Source: Anaerolineales bacterium UBA2200 (GTDB taxonomy: Bacteria > Chloroflexota > Anaerolineae > UBA2200). Taken from it: DNA of 57,143 bases. Positions 49,652 to 57,143 of the stretch are shown in pieces. Position numbers and translations under genes: made by a program. The number at the start of each line of letters is the position of its first letter. Position 1 is the stretch's first letter. Below the pieces are notes generated by a model. It ran no database searches, was not told where the DNA came from, and saw only the letters and a list, made by a program, of their open reading frames with translations. The stretch is taken from contig DCVA01000033.1 of NCBI GenBank assembly GCA_002327925.1, forward strand, positions 1 through 57,143, in the 5' to 3' direction.

Positions 49652-50809
49652 GTGACTGAACCTTCGTTCACACCCCTGCCCGACGGGCGACCGGTGCCTG
49701 CGGACCGCGCCGGCCGGCGGGGCCTGCGCCAGGTGGCGGCCCTGCTGCTGCTCGCCGTACTGCTGGCGGCGGCGGCGTACGCGGGCTGGCGTGCGCTGTC
49801 CGGTCTGTGGCGCTCCTATACCCATCCCACCTACGGGTTCACCGTGCAGTACCCGGCCCTGTGGGCGGTCAAGCCAGGCGGGCCGGACGACGACTATGAC
49901 GTAATGTTCGCGCCGCCCGTCAGCCTGGGCTCGGATGACAGCATGCTGATGGTGAGCGTCAATTCGACTCTGGAATTCGCCAACTGGACCGCCAATGAGT
50001 GTCTGATGCAGCTAAAGGGCTCTGTACTGCGGACCGAGAGCGGGCGGCTGCTGGATAGCGAACTGCTCACCGTGGCCGGCCACCCGGCGGGGCTGATCGC
50101 CTACGAGCTCGACGACAGCGCCGGCGGGTCCATGCTGTACCGGTCGGCCATGATCAGCTCCGGCGAGGGTGCCGTGTGGCTGGAGGCGGGGGGCTGGCAG
50201 GTGGGCATGGACTCGCTCAAGGGCCTCCACGACCGCTTCCTCGCCGGCTTCAAGCCCCGTGTGCCGGGGGCTTTGACCTCACTGCCCGATCCGGGCCTGC
50301 AGTGCCCGCAGGGCTATGATCCCTACCTGGCCGATCACGCCGGCGTGGCGACCTGTTACCCCCTGGAGTGGACGGCGTTTGAGCTCCCCGACGAGTCGGA
50401 CCCGGAAATGGTGGACCTGTTCTTCAGTTCGCCCACCGACGGCCCCCTCGAGGGCTATCTGCTGGTCTCGGTGCTGCCTGAGCCCGTGGCGGGGTTCCTG
50501 CCCACCGACGGGGATCTGCTGGCGGAGCTGACCGCCATGGCCGAGGTCGACGCGGAGCGCATGATCTCTGCGCCAGCGCTGACCACCTTCCAGGGGCGCA
50601 GGGCGGTCACCGGCAGATGGGAGAACGCCATGGAACAGAGCGGGAGGACGGGCCTCTACACATGGCGCATGGTGCGGGTGGTCGATAGGGGGTGGAATCT
50701 CATTCTGGGCGCGTACGGCCCGAGCGATGAGTTCGCGGCTCTGGACGCGCATTATGAGGTGTTCCTCGACAAGATGCGGCTGGGCGCGGGGGAGTCCCGG
50801 TCGCCATGA
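49652..50809 (+). CDS. Membrane-anchored extracellular protein, paralogue of the 47.6-kb gene
   Basis: 385 residues from a GTG after GGAGGTACCT. It has a cytoplasmic stub, one membrane helix (VAALLLLAVLLAAAAYAGW) and an extracellular part with two similar halves beginning HPTYGFTVQYPALWAV and CPQGYDPYLADHAG. It matches the upstream protein at both places (HGFTVKYPLLWQ, CPSGYDPYVGDT). Its role is unknown; the two are likely tandem duplicates separated by the zinc-ribbon gene. Confidence 0.78.
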   Translation: MTEPSFTPLPDGRPVPADRAGRRGLRQVAALLLLAVLLAAAAYAGWRALSGLWRSYTHPTYGFTVQYPALWAVKPGGPDDDYDVMFAPPVSLGSDDSMLMVSVNSTLEFANWTANECLMQLKGSVLRTESGRLLDSELLTVAGHPAGLIAYELDDSAGGSMLYRSAMISSGEGAVWLEAGGWQVGMDSLKGLHDRFLAGFKPRVPGALTSLPDPGLQCPQGYDPYLADHAGVATCYPLEWTAFELPDESDPEMVDLFFSSPTDGPLEGYLLVSVLPEPVAGFLPTDGDLLAELTAMAEVDAERMISAPALTTFQGRRAVTGRWENAMEQSGRTGLYTWRMVRVVDRGWNLILGAYGPSDEFAALDAHYEVFLDKMRLGAGESRSP

Positions 50810-50901
50810 CGGGCACAGCCCCCGTTTGACAGGCACGCCGCACTGGCCCATACTTCCCCCGTCCAGAGCGCCACGCCACCCTTTATCCAAGGAGACGCGC
50901 C

Positions 50902-52302
50902 ATGTTCCGGTTCGCCACCCTCTCCCAGGACGAGGTTCTGAAGGACCTGTCGACCTCGCTGGATAGCGGCCTCTCGTCGGCCGAGGCAGCGCAGCGCCTG
51001 GCCACGCACGGCCCCAACGAGATCACCGCCAACCAGGTCCACTGGTACGACATCCTGCTGAGCCAGTTCAAGTCGGCCTTTATCTACCTCTTGATCGTGG
51101 CCGCGGTGATCGTCTTCGCCGTGGGCGAGCGCCTCGACGCGGTCGTCATCGTCATCTTTGTCCTGGTCAATGCCCTGCTGGGATTCTTCCAGGAATACCG
51201 CTCGGAACAGTCGCTGCAGGCGCTGACCAAGTTCATCAACCCGCGCACCCGGGTCCGGCGCGACGGCCGCTGGAACACGGTGGATTCGTCCCTCCTCGTG
51301 CCGGGCGACATCGTCAATCTGCAGACGGGCGACGCGGTCACGGCCGACGTGCGCGTGCTCAGCACGCACAACCTGGTGGTCAACGAGACCACGCTGACGG
51401 GCGAGTCGGTTCCCGTGCCCAAGAGCGCGCAGGCGCTGGCCCAAGAGCCAGGGAGCATCTACGACAGCCACAACCTCTGCTTCAGCGGCACCTCCGTGGT
51501 GGAGGGCGACGGCGTGGCCGTGGTGCTGGAGACAGGCTCGCGCACCAGGATGGGCACCATCGCCAAATTGACCGTGGAGACGACCAAAGAGAGCGAGTTC
51601 TCCAAAAGCATCAACCGCTTCAGCAATTTCATCCTGCGGCTGATCCTCATCACGCTGGTGGTCACAGTGGCCGCCAACCTGCTGCTCAAGGGCAGCGACG
51701 CCCATGTGGTGGAGCTGCTGGTGTTCGCCATCGCCCTGGTGGTGAGCGTGATCCCGGAGGCGCTGCCCGTGGTGACCACCGTGTCCCTCTCGCACGGCGC
51801 GCTGCAGCTCGCCAAACGGGGCGTGGTGGTCAAGCGGCTCACGGCCATCGAGGATATCGGCTCCATCGAAGTGCTGTGCTCGGACAAGACAGGCACCCTC
51901 ACCGAGAACTCGCTCGACGTGTCTGGCACCTCGCCTGGGGCGCACCCGGACCTGCTGTACTGCGCCTCGCTGACGGTCGGCGAAACGGAGGACAAGACGG
52001 AGCCGTTCGACATAGCCATCGCCAAGGCGGCGTTCACGACAGGCCTGGACATGGCCAGTCGGCCGCGGCGCCTTGCCGGTCCCTCTCCGCTTCGCTCCGG
52101 GGACGGCCAGCGGGCGCCTGAACGCCGCCCTGAACGTCTGGCCGAGATCCCGTTCGATCCCCACCGCCGCCCCACTCCGCTACGCTTCGGGGACGACGTC
52201 AAACGGATTGCCGAAATCCCGTTTGATCCGGTAAGACGCCGCAACGCCGTGCTGGTGAAAGGGGAGGGGGACAACCTGCTGGTGGTGCGCCGGAGGACGT
52301 GA
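50902..52302 (+). CDS. P-type cation-transporting ATPase, N-terminal part (frame broken)
   Basis: 466 residues from an ATG with AAGGAGA upstream. It has the P2-type layout: N-terminal cation ATPase domain, first membrane pair, actuator domain with TGES, the Pro-containing helix VVSVIPEALPVV, and the phosphorylation site CSDKTGTLTEN. The nucleotide-binding domain contains an expanded, partly duplicated stretch (AEIPFDPHRR and AEIPFDPVRR) and then loses frame after LVKGEGDNLLVVRR. The downstream frame (GTG at 52299) restores the protein. Together they would form one transporter of about 875 residues, likely moving Ca2+ or a similar cation. Disrupted or sequencing error. Confidence 0.8.
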   Translation: MFRFATLSQDEVLKDLSTSLDSGLSSAEAAQRLATHGPNEITANQVHWYDILLSQFKSAFIYLLIVAAVIVFAVGERLDAVVIVIFVLVNALLGFFQEYRSEQSLQALTKFINPRTRVRRDGRWNTVDSSLLVPGDIVNLQTGDAVTADVRVLSTHNLVVNETTLTGESVPVPKSAQALAQEPGSIYDSHNLCFSGTSVVEGDGVAVVLETGSRTRMGTIAKLTVETTKESEFSKSINRFSNFILRLILITLVVTVAANLLLKGSDAHVVELLVFAIALVVSVIPEALPVVTTVSLSHGALQLAKRGVVVKRLTAIEDIGSIEVLCSDKTGTLTENSLDVSGTSPGAHPDLLYCASLTVGETEDKTEPFDIAIAKAAFTTGLDMASRPRRLAGPSPLRSGDGQRAPERRPERLAEIPFDPHRRPTPLRFGDDVKRIAEIPFDPVRRRNAVLVKGEGDNLLVVRRRT

Positions 52303-53528
52303 TGGCCCTTTGCCCCGGGCTGACCCTGCAGCAGCGCTCGGACATGGACGACTGGCTGGAGCAGCGCGGCAGATCCGGCGAGCGCACCATCGCCCTGGCC
52401 CGGCGCGCGCTTCCGGCCGACCGGCTGCACATCAACCCCCAGGACGAGCGTGACCTGGAGTTCCTGGGGGCCATGGCCTTTACCGACCCGATCAAACCCT
52501 CTACCTTTGGCGCGGTCACCCGGGCCAGAGAGCTGGGCGTGGCTTTGAAGATCCTGACCGGCGACAGCCCGCAGGTGGCCGGCGCGGTGGGCAAGGCCAT
52601 CGGCCTGCTGGACGATCCGGAGAAGGTAATCACAGGCGCGGCGCTGACGGCCCTGCCGCCCGATCAGCAGGCGGCGGCGGTGGAGGAGTACTCGGTCATC
52701 GCCCGGGTCACGCCGGAGCAAAAGTACGAGATCATCCAGACCCTGCAGCTTTCGCACATCGTGGGCTTTCTGGGCGAGGGCATCAACGACGCCCCGGCAC
52801 TCAAGCTGGCCGGGGTCTCGCTGGCGGTGCAGAGCGCGGCGGACATAGCCAGGCAGGCGGCAGACATCATCCTGCTCGAAGCCGACCTCGGGGTCATCAT
52901 CGACGGCATCCGCAGCGGCCGCGAGGTGTTCGCCAACAGCATCAAGTACCTGAAATCGACCCTGGCCTCCAACTTTGGCAACTTTTACGCCCTGGCCATC
53001 GGCAGCCTGTTCATCAACTACCTGCCCATGCTGCCGCTGCAGATTCTCCTGCTCAACCTGCTGTCCGACTTTCCGATGATCTCGATCGCCACGGACAACG
53101 TCGACAAAAGCGAATGGGCCAGGCCGCGCAAGTACGACGTGAGAGAGATCGTGCTCATCTCGACGGTGCTGGGCCTGGTCAGCACGGTGGATGACTTTCT
53201 GTTCTTTGCCACCTTTGTGGGCCGGGGAGAGCACATCCTGCAGACCAACTGGTTCATGGGCAGCATCCTGACCGAGCTGCTGTTCCTCTTCTCGATCCGC
53301 ACCCGGCTGCCCTTCTGGAAGGCCGTGCGGCCGTCCGCGACGGTGCTGGGGCTGACGGCGAGCGCGTTTGTGGCCACGCTGGTCATCCCGTACACGAGGT
53401 TCGGACAGACCGTGTTCCAGTTCACCCCGCCATCGGCGGGGGACCTGGGCATCATCCTGGGGCTGGTGGGCGGATTCTTCGTTGCCGCCGAGCTGGTGAA
53501 GGCGCTGTACTACCAGCACATGGGGTAG
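52299..53528 (+). CDS. P-type cation-transporting ATPase, C-terminal part
   Basis: 409 residues: the end of the nucleotide-binding domain, LEFLGAMAFTDPIKP, ILTGDSPQVAGAVGKAIG, the hinge GEGINDAPALKLAG (usual form GDGINDAP), and the C-terminal membrane helices with LPLQILLLNLLSDFP. The reading frame starts 4 nt inside the end of the N-terminal part (GTGA), so translational coupling is possible. A -1 net shift relative to a continuous gene makes a frameshift mutation or assembly error more likely. Not independently functional as it lacks the DKTG site. Confidence 0.82.
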   Translation: MMALCPGLTLQQRSDMDDWLEQRGRSGERTIALARRALPADRLHINPQDERDLEFLGAMAFTDPIKPSTFGAVTRARELGVALKILTGDSPQVAGAVGKAIGLLDDPEKVITGAALTALPPDQQAAAVEEYSVIARVTPEQKYEIIQTLQLSHIVGFLGEGINDAPALKLAGVSLAVQSAADIARQAADIILLEADLGVIIDGIRSGREVFANSIKYLKSTLASNFGNFYALAIGSLFINYLPMLPLQILLLNLLSDFPMISIATDNVDKSEWARPRKYDVREIVLISTVLGLVSTVDDFLFFATFVGRGEHILQTNWFMGSILTELLFLFSIRTRLPFWKAVRPSATVLGLTASAFVATLVIPYTRFGQTVFQFTPPSAGDLGIILGLVGGFFVAAELVKALYYQHMG

Positions 53529-53577
53529 GGGTTGCCAGACAGCGCTGTGCCTGCAACGTCAGCGCAGGTGGTTCCCC

Positions 53578-55259
53578 CTACTCGGGTCTGGCGCAGGCCA
53601 GAACGCTCGCGTCGTCGATACGGAAGGTGGACGGCACGGACGCGTCCGTTTCCACCTGGAGGGCGGTCATCACCCACCGTCCTGCCCACTGGGTCAGGTC
53701 GACCTCCACCATCTGCCACTGATCCAGCGCCCCCTGGGCGCGCAGCAACCCATACTGCAGGTTGATGTCCCCAACCTCCGTGTAGACATGCAGGAAATCC
53801 TCCGGCTGGGTCACGGACGTTGCTGCCTTCCACCAAAAGCGCCAGGTAACGGACTCGGCGTCGGCCGGGACAAAGAAGGACTGCCACAGCTCGCCCTGCG
53901 CGTTGTTCACGCCCCCAAGCTGCGCCCCGACCGGGCTGAGACGTCCCGCGCCGGTGGTGACGTTACCCCAGGAAGACCAGCCGCTCAAGCCGCTCTCGAA
54001 TCCCCCGTTGGTCAGGAGCTCGGTGCAGTCCTGAGAACGCGGCGACCAGTGATGGCGCAGGAGCAGCGGCAGGTGCATACGCTTGACTCCTCCCGGGAGG
54101 GTGGGCCAGGGGGTGCGGGTACGAGTCAGGGTAGCTGTCGGTGTGGCGCCGCTGCACAGGACGCCGGTGCGCTTCAGGTTCGGGATCGACCCCAGCCAGG
54201 CCTGGAAGGCAGCGTCGGGCGGCTCGCAGAGGCTTGTATTGTCGAAATAGAAGGAACTAAGAGCCAGGTTCTTGAGACTCTGAGGCAGCGCGCCACTCAT
54301 CTGTGGATTATGGTCTACGACCAGGTAGTAAAGCAAGGCTTGGTCGTCATAAGTGGCAGGGATGCTGCCAGTTAGTTGGTTGGAGGAGAGATCCAGTCCT
54401 TCCAGCACCGGCTTGTTGCCCAGAGTGGCCGGGATGTCGCCGGTCAGCTCATTGCCCGACAGGTTAATGTACAGCAGCGAATTCACGTTCATCAGGCTCT
54501 CCGGAATTGTGCCAGTGAGTTGGTTCGAGGAGAGATCCAGTCTTTCCAGCCCCCACAGGTTGCCCAGAATGGACGGGATCGTGCCTTTCAGGTTGTTTCC
54601 CGGCAGTAGAAGCCATTGCACCTGCCCTGCGCTTTCCAAGTCGCATTCGACGCCGTACCACGAACACGGCCAGTAGTTCACCACCCAGCCGGTCCTGTCG
54701 GTCCAGTATGGGCCGAAGGTCGAGTTGTAGAACGCGAGCAGCGCCTCGCACTCGGTCTTGGAAGGTTCGATCACCAGGTCGCAAAAGGGCCGGATCTCGA
54801 TGCGGATGGAGTCGGCGCGGTCGCTGCCGATGGCGTCGTCGCCCAGCCAGGGGTCGTCGCCATTGAAGGTGGAGGATGCCCCGGAGTAGTAGGCGTGCTC
54901 GTAGAGGGTAGCGCTGGCGCGGCCGTTGGAATAGTTGAAACCGACGAACTTACACGAGGAGGCCTTGTCGTGAAAGCCGTCCTCGTCGCCGAACTCGGGG
55001 TCGTCGGCCGTGAACTTGCGACATGCCCCGCCATAGTCGATGTCCTCGTAGAGGTAGACGCCCTCGCCGGTGCAGGGCGATCCGGCGGCCGCGGCAGGGG
55101 TATCGGGCGAGGGCCTGGCACGCGCCGGGCGGACGCAGTCGCCGTCCTGCGGCTGCGCCGCAGGACGGCGTGTACAGGGCGCGCACACAGGCAGATCAGG
55201 GCGAGCGGAAGCAAGGCGCCGAGGGTCAGGCGCCGGAGCGAGCCGGGGCGAGTGGACAT
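53578..55259 (-). CDS. Secreted beta/gamma-crystallin and leucine-rich-repeat protein, frameshifted after signal peptide
   Basis: The ATG at 55259 has AGGAGGTGG upstream and opens a signal peptide (MSTRPGSLRRLTLGALLPLA, LICLCARPVHA) in one frame. The mature protein (from about AQPQDGDCVR) is in another frame; the change coincides with a 13-bp hairpin at 55141-55169. Mature domains: a beta/gamma-crystallin-like domain (VYLYEDIDYGGACRKFTADD, then DPEFGDEDGFH), plant-type LRRs (about five, LDLSSNQLTGTIPESL and similar), a Thr-rich linker (TPTATLTRTRTPWPT), and a C-terminal carbohydrate-binding-like domain (LLTNGGFESGLSGWS). A surface adhesin-like role is inferred. Confidence 0.75.
55141..55169. 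repeat. Perfect 13-bp hairpin at the frameshift site
   Basis: GCCGTCCTGCGGC (55141-55153), loop TGC, then its exact complement (55157-55169). It falls where the signal-peptide frame and the mature-protein frame of the crystallin/LRR gene part company. Such hairpins are prone to replication slippage and to sequencing compression. Confidence 0.8.
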
Positions 55260-55470
55260 GATTCCACCTCCTCGCAAGCGGGGCAGGCGGGCCGGCAGGG
55301 CCCTGCCGGAACGCGGGAAGCAATGGCACAGTCCAGTATACCAATTCGGCACGGCCTGTCAAGGGCGATGATGCTACCGGCAGCGGTGTGGTCCCGGTGC
55401 AGTTGCACCGAGAAACGTCAGTCGAGGAACTCGACGAAGGCCGTGCGCCGGGGCGCCACTGGGCAAGTCG

Positions 55471-56016
55471 TCAGTCCGTGTCTATAAGGATCACCATTAC
55501 TGGCACAGCCGGAAAGTGCCGCCGGAGTCGTTCGATGTCATACACAAGTTGCTCACCGTAGGATACCCCTGACGACATCTGCTTCTGAAGTCCGTGACAT
55601 GGAACGATTTCCACTCCGACGGAGCACTTGTTCTCGTTGAAGAAGTACTGAAACTTGGCGAGATCGTAGAACATGAAGGCATACTTCCCGAACTGGACTT
55701 CAACGAGTAATCGGTCCTTGACGAAATCCACCTGCTTGAAGGCGCCGGGTATCTCCACGGGGCTGTTGGGCACCGTGATTGTGTACGTGTCCCTAAGCTC
55801 CGCGAATCCCAGCTCGTTGAACCGCTTACGGAACTGAGCATTCATGTCGGTTGGCGCATACAGCGCCTTGCCTGGCATGGTCTTTTCTTTGCTGATCTTG
55901 GTTCGGTGTGCTTCAACGCCCGCGATGACCTCGTAGATATGTCTACGTTCCTCGGGGTACCGGACCTGAAGTATCTCAGAGCCTCCAAGGTGGGAGTACT
56001 CGTAGACCACCTTCAT
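55471..56016 (-). CDS. BglII/BstYI-like type II restriction endonuclease
   Basis: 181 residues. The central core FKQVDFVKDRLLVEVQFGKY (Asp97, Glu106, Gln108) matches the D...E-x-Q active site of the BglII/BstYI family, which cut AGATCT or RGATCY. The flanking MFYDLAKFQYFFNENK and SSGVSYGEQLVYDI are typical of the family. It is shorter than BglII (223 residues), so the N-terminus may be reduced. The ATG overlaps the methylase stop (ATGA), a standard cotranslated RM pair. Specificity is inferred from family only. Confidence 0.83.
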   Translation of the reverse strand: MKVVYEYSHLGGSEILQVRYPEERRHIYEVIAGVEAHRTKISKEKTMPGKALYAPTDMNAQFRKRFNELGFAELRDTYTITVPNSPVEIPGAFKQVDFVKDRLLVEVQFGKYAFMFYDLAKFQYFFNENKCSVGVEIVPCHGLQKQMSSGVSYGEQLVYDIERLRRHFPAVPVMVILIDTD

Positions 56017-56969
56017 TCTACGCCTCCATCCGAAGTGTACTCTTCCAAGTTCTCCAACAGTGCTGGCTGCAGACCGTCTGTTCCCAGATGGATGGCCCTG
56101 GGAGGCACAGTGGGGCTGCTCCCGGCCGGATCATACACGGAGCGCTCCATCGGACGAACACGGAGTAGACCCTGCTCCCCGAGTCGGATGCGCTCGCGCG
56201 CTACCTCGACGTATCTTGACACAATCTCCGCACCCACCGCACGTCTCTGGTGCATCAGGGCAGCGACAGCCGTCGTGCCCGTACCGAGGAATGGGTCAAG
56301 CACCCAATCGCCTGGGTCGGTGAGCGCAAGCACTAGCCGCTCTATCAACTCCACAGGGAATTGACAGGGGTGCTCGGTCTTTTCGACGTGGTTAGCCTTG
56401 ACATTGGGAATCTCCCACACATCAGACGGATTCTTCCCCAACGGGTTTCCCGAGAGCTGGCCACGCTTGGGACCCTTGAAGTGCTTTTTCTCTGGGTACT
56501 TCTGTGGCTCTCTGACGGCGTCCAGATTGAAGGTGTATTCGTCCGACCGGGTGAACCACATGATAACCTCGTAGCGACCAGAGAACCTCTTCGTCGAATG
56601 TAGCCCGTGGCCGAACTGCCAGACGATGCGGTTTCGCATGCGTAGGCCCAGCGATTCAAACAATGGGAAGAGCTTGACGTCAAGCGGGATTATCTCGCCG
56701 TCATCCACAAAGTTCCCCACTTGCCAGCAGAGACTTCCCTGTGGGTGGAGCACCCGATAGCAGTGCTCAATGACCCGCTCTTGCTGGGCAAGGTAATCGG
56801 CGAGGCTGAGCCGCCTTTCGTACTCTTTGCCAAGATTGTATGGGGGAGAGGTGACGATGAGTTTAATGCTGTTAGCAGGTAGTGTGGGCAGCAGGTCCAT
56901 ACAGTCCCCGTGATAGAGGACTAGGTCCGCATGATCGTCATATCTCGGGCTTATGCGGAGGGCGCACAT
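56013..56969 (-). CDS. Type II DNA methyltransferase partner (beta class)
   Basis: 318 residues. The catalytic motif IV LIVTSPPYNLGKEY (about 37-50) precedes SAM motif I VLDPFLGTGTT (about 222), the beta-class order typical of N4-cytosine and N6-adenine type II methylases. The TRD lies between. It protects sites cut by the following endonuclease gene. Promoter at 57040-57068. ATG 56969 is close to the start of the conserved block (LVLYHGDCMDLLP). Confidence 0.9.
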   Translation of the reverse strand: MCALRISPRYDDHADLVLYHGDCMDLLPTLPANSIKLIVTSPPYNLGKEYERRLSLADYLAQQERVIEHCYRVLHPQGSLCWQVGNFVDDGEIIPLDVKLFPLFESLGLRMRNRIVWQFGHGLHSTKRFSGRYEVIMWFTRSDEYTFNLDAVREPQKYPEKKHFKGPKRGQLSGNPLGKNPSDVWEIPNVKANHVEKTEHPCQFPVELIERLVLALTDPGDWVLDPFLGTGTTAVAALMHQRRAVGAEIVSRYVEVARERIRLGEQGLLRVRPMERSVYDPAGSSPTVPPRAIHLGTDGLQPALLENLEEYTSDGGVE

Positions 56970-57039
56970 TGGCTCGTCCTACCCCAAGGATGCACCGCCA
57001 CAGTGGTGGCATGCAGGACTGGCTAATCGAACGCCTCGC

Positions 57040-57068
57040 AGTATAGGCGCTGGCAGGTGATACGTCAA
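57040..57068 (-). promoter_or_regulatory. Promoter of the type II RM pair
   Basis: Minus strand TTGACG (57068-57063), 17 nt, TATACT (57045-57040). The start near 57033 gives a leader of about 64 nt before the ATG at 56969. No controller-protein operator was seen. Confidence 0.65.
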
Positions 57069-57143
57069 ACATGTGTAAGTGGCCAACAGATCATTACCAG
57101 CCTCTCGGTCACAAGAGAGGAGCAGATCCGAGCTGATCGGGTC

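Noticed and set aside
52299..52302. Programmed split of the P-type ATPase into two coupled subunits
   Set aside because: A GTGA overlap exists, but the first part ends mid-domain in nonsense sequence and two other genes nearby show the same -1 type of shift, so a mutation or sequencing error is more likely.

Overview
The window is GC-rich (mostly above 60% by eye) and dense with genes. It looks like a chromosomal fragment of a Chloroflexota bacterium, probably Anaerolineae-like. This is inferred from Thr/Pro-rich linkers in secreted proteins and lipoproteins, FSPDG-type propeller lipoproteins, zinc-ribbon/TPR/LysM membrane proteins, and several UroD-fold/corrinoid methyltransferase genes. No rRNA, tRNA or taxonomic marker was seen, so the assignment is tentative. 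Promoters resemble the sigma-70 consensus (TTGACA, 16-17 nt, TATACT/TATCCT) and many starts carry GGAGG sites.

Layout. 1-5 kb: housekeeping and surface genes (tandem EamA transporters, a zinc-ribbon/TPR/LysM protein, a seven-bladed propeller lipoprotein, a small DUF7000-like protein). 5.1-20.3 kb: one long plus-strand defence operon from a clear promoter. It holds two type I HsdM genes separated by two accessory genes (one with a PD-(D/E)XK-like motif), a wHTH/nucleotidyltransferase pair with its own palindrome-flanked promoter, HsdS, a Hachiman-like HamA-HamB pair, and HsdR. 20.4-25.5 kb: a zinc-knuckle protein with a TIR/deoxyribosyltransferase-like domain, a CBS-CBS-HEPN-DUF fusion, a PD-(D/E)XK protein and a DUF4143 AAA ATPase.

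25.5-47.4 kb: a mosaic in which accessory modules lie between intact and broken copies of a UroD-fold/corrinoid methyltransferase locus. UroD copies 1 (25.8 kb) and 2 (37.8 kb) are nearly identical over three quarters of their length and lie in the same direction. Between them are a deoxynucleoside-kinase-like gene with a small membrane protein, a divergent HTH-GAF-TPR regulator with a variant ATP-dependent ligase, a chimeric corrinoid-UroD pseudogene, a Vsr / MORC-type ATPase / Dcm cassette of lower GC, and an integron-integrase-like fragment abutting a corrinoid fragment. Beyond copy 2 are the corrinoid partner gene, an orphan DNA methylase with a DUF3795 protein, a HEPN protein, a DUF4365 protein, a membrane coiled-coil protein and UroD copy 3. 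Three related promoter-leader regions (40.0, 42.5, 47.5 kb) and at least three decayed fragments show that the locus has been repeatedly duplicated and interrupted.

47.6-57 kb: paralogous membrane-anchored extracellular proteins, a P-type cation ATPase, a crystallin/LRR surface protein (three of these genes carry a net -1 frameshift) and a BglII/BstYI-like type II restriction-modification pair. Overall the window is a layered defence island next to, and partly inside, a recombining methyltransferase gene family.
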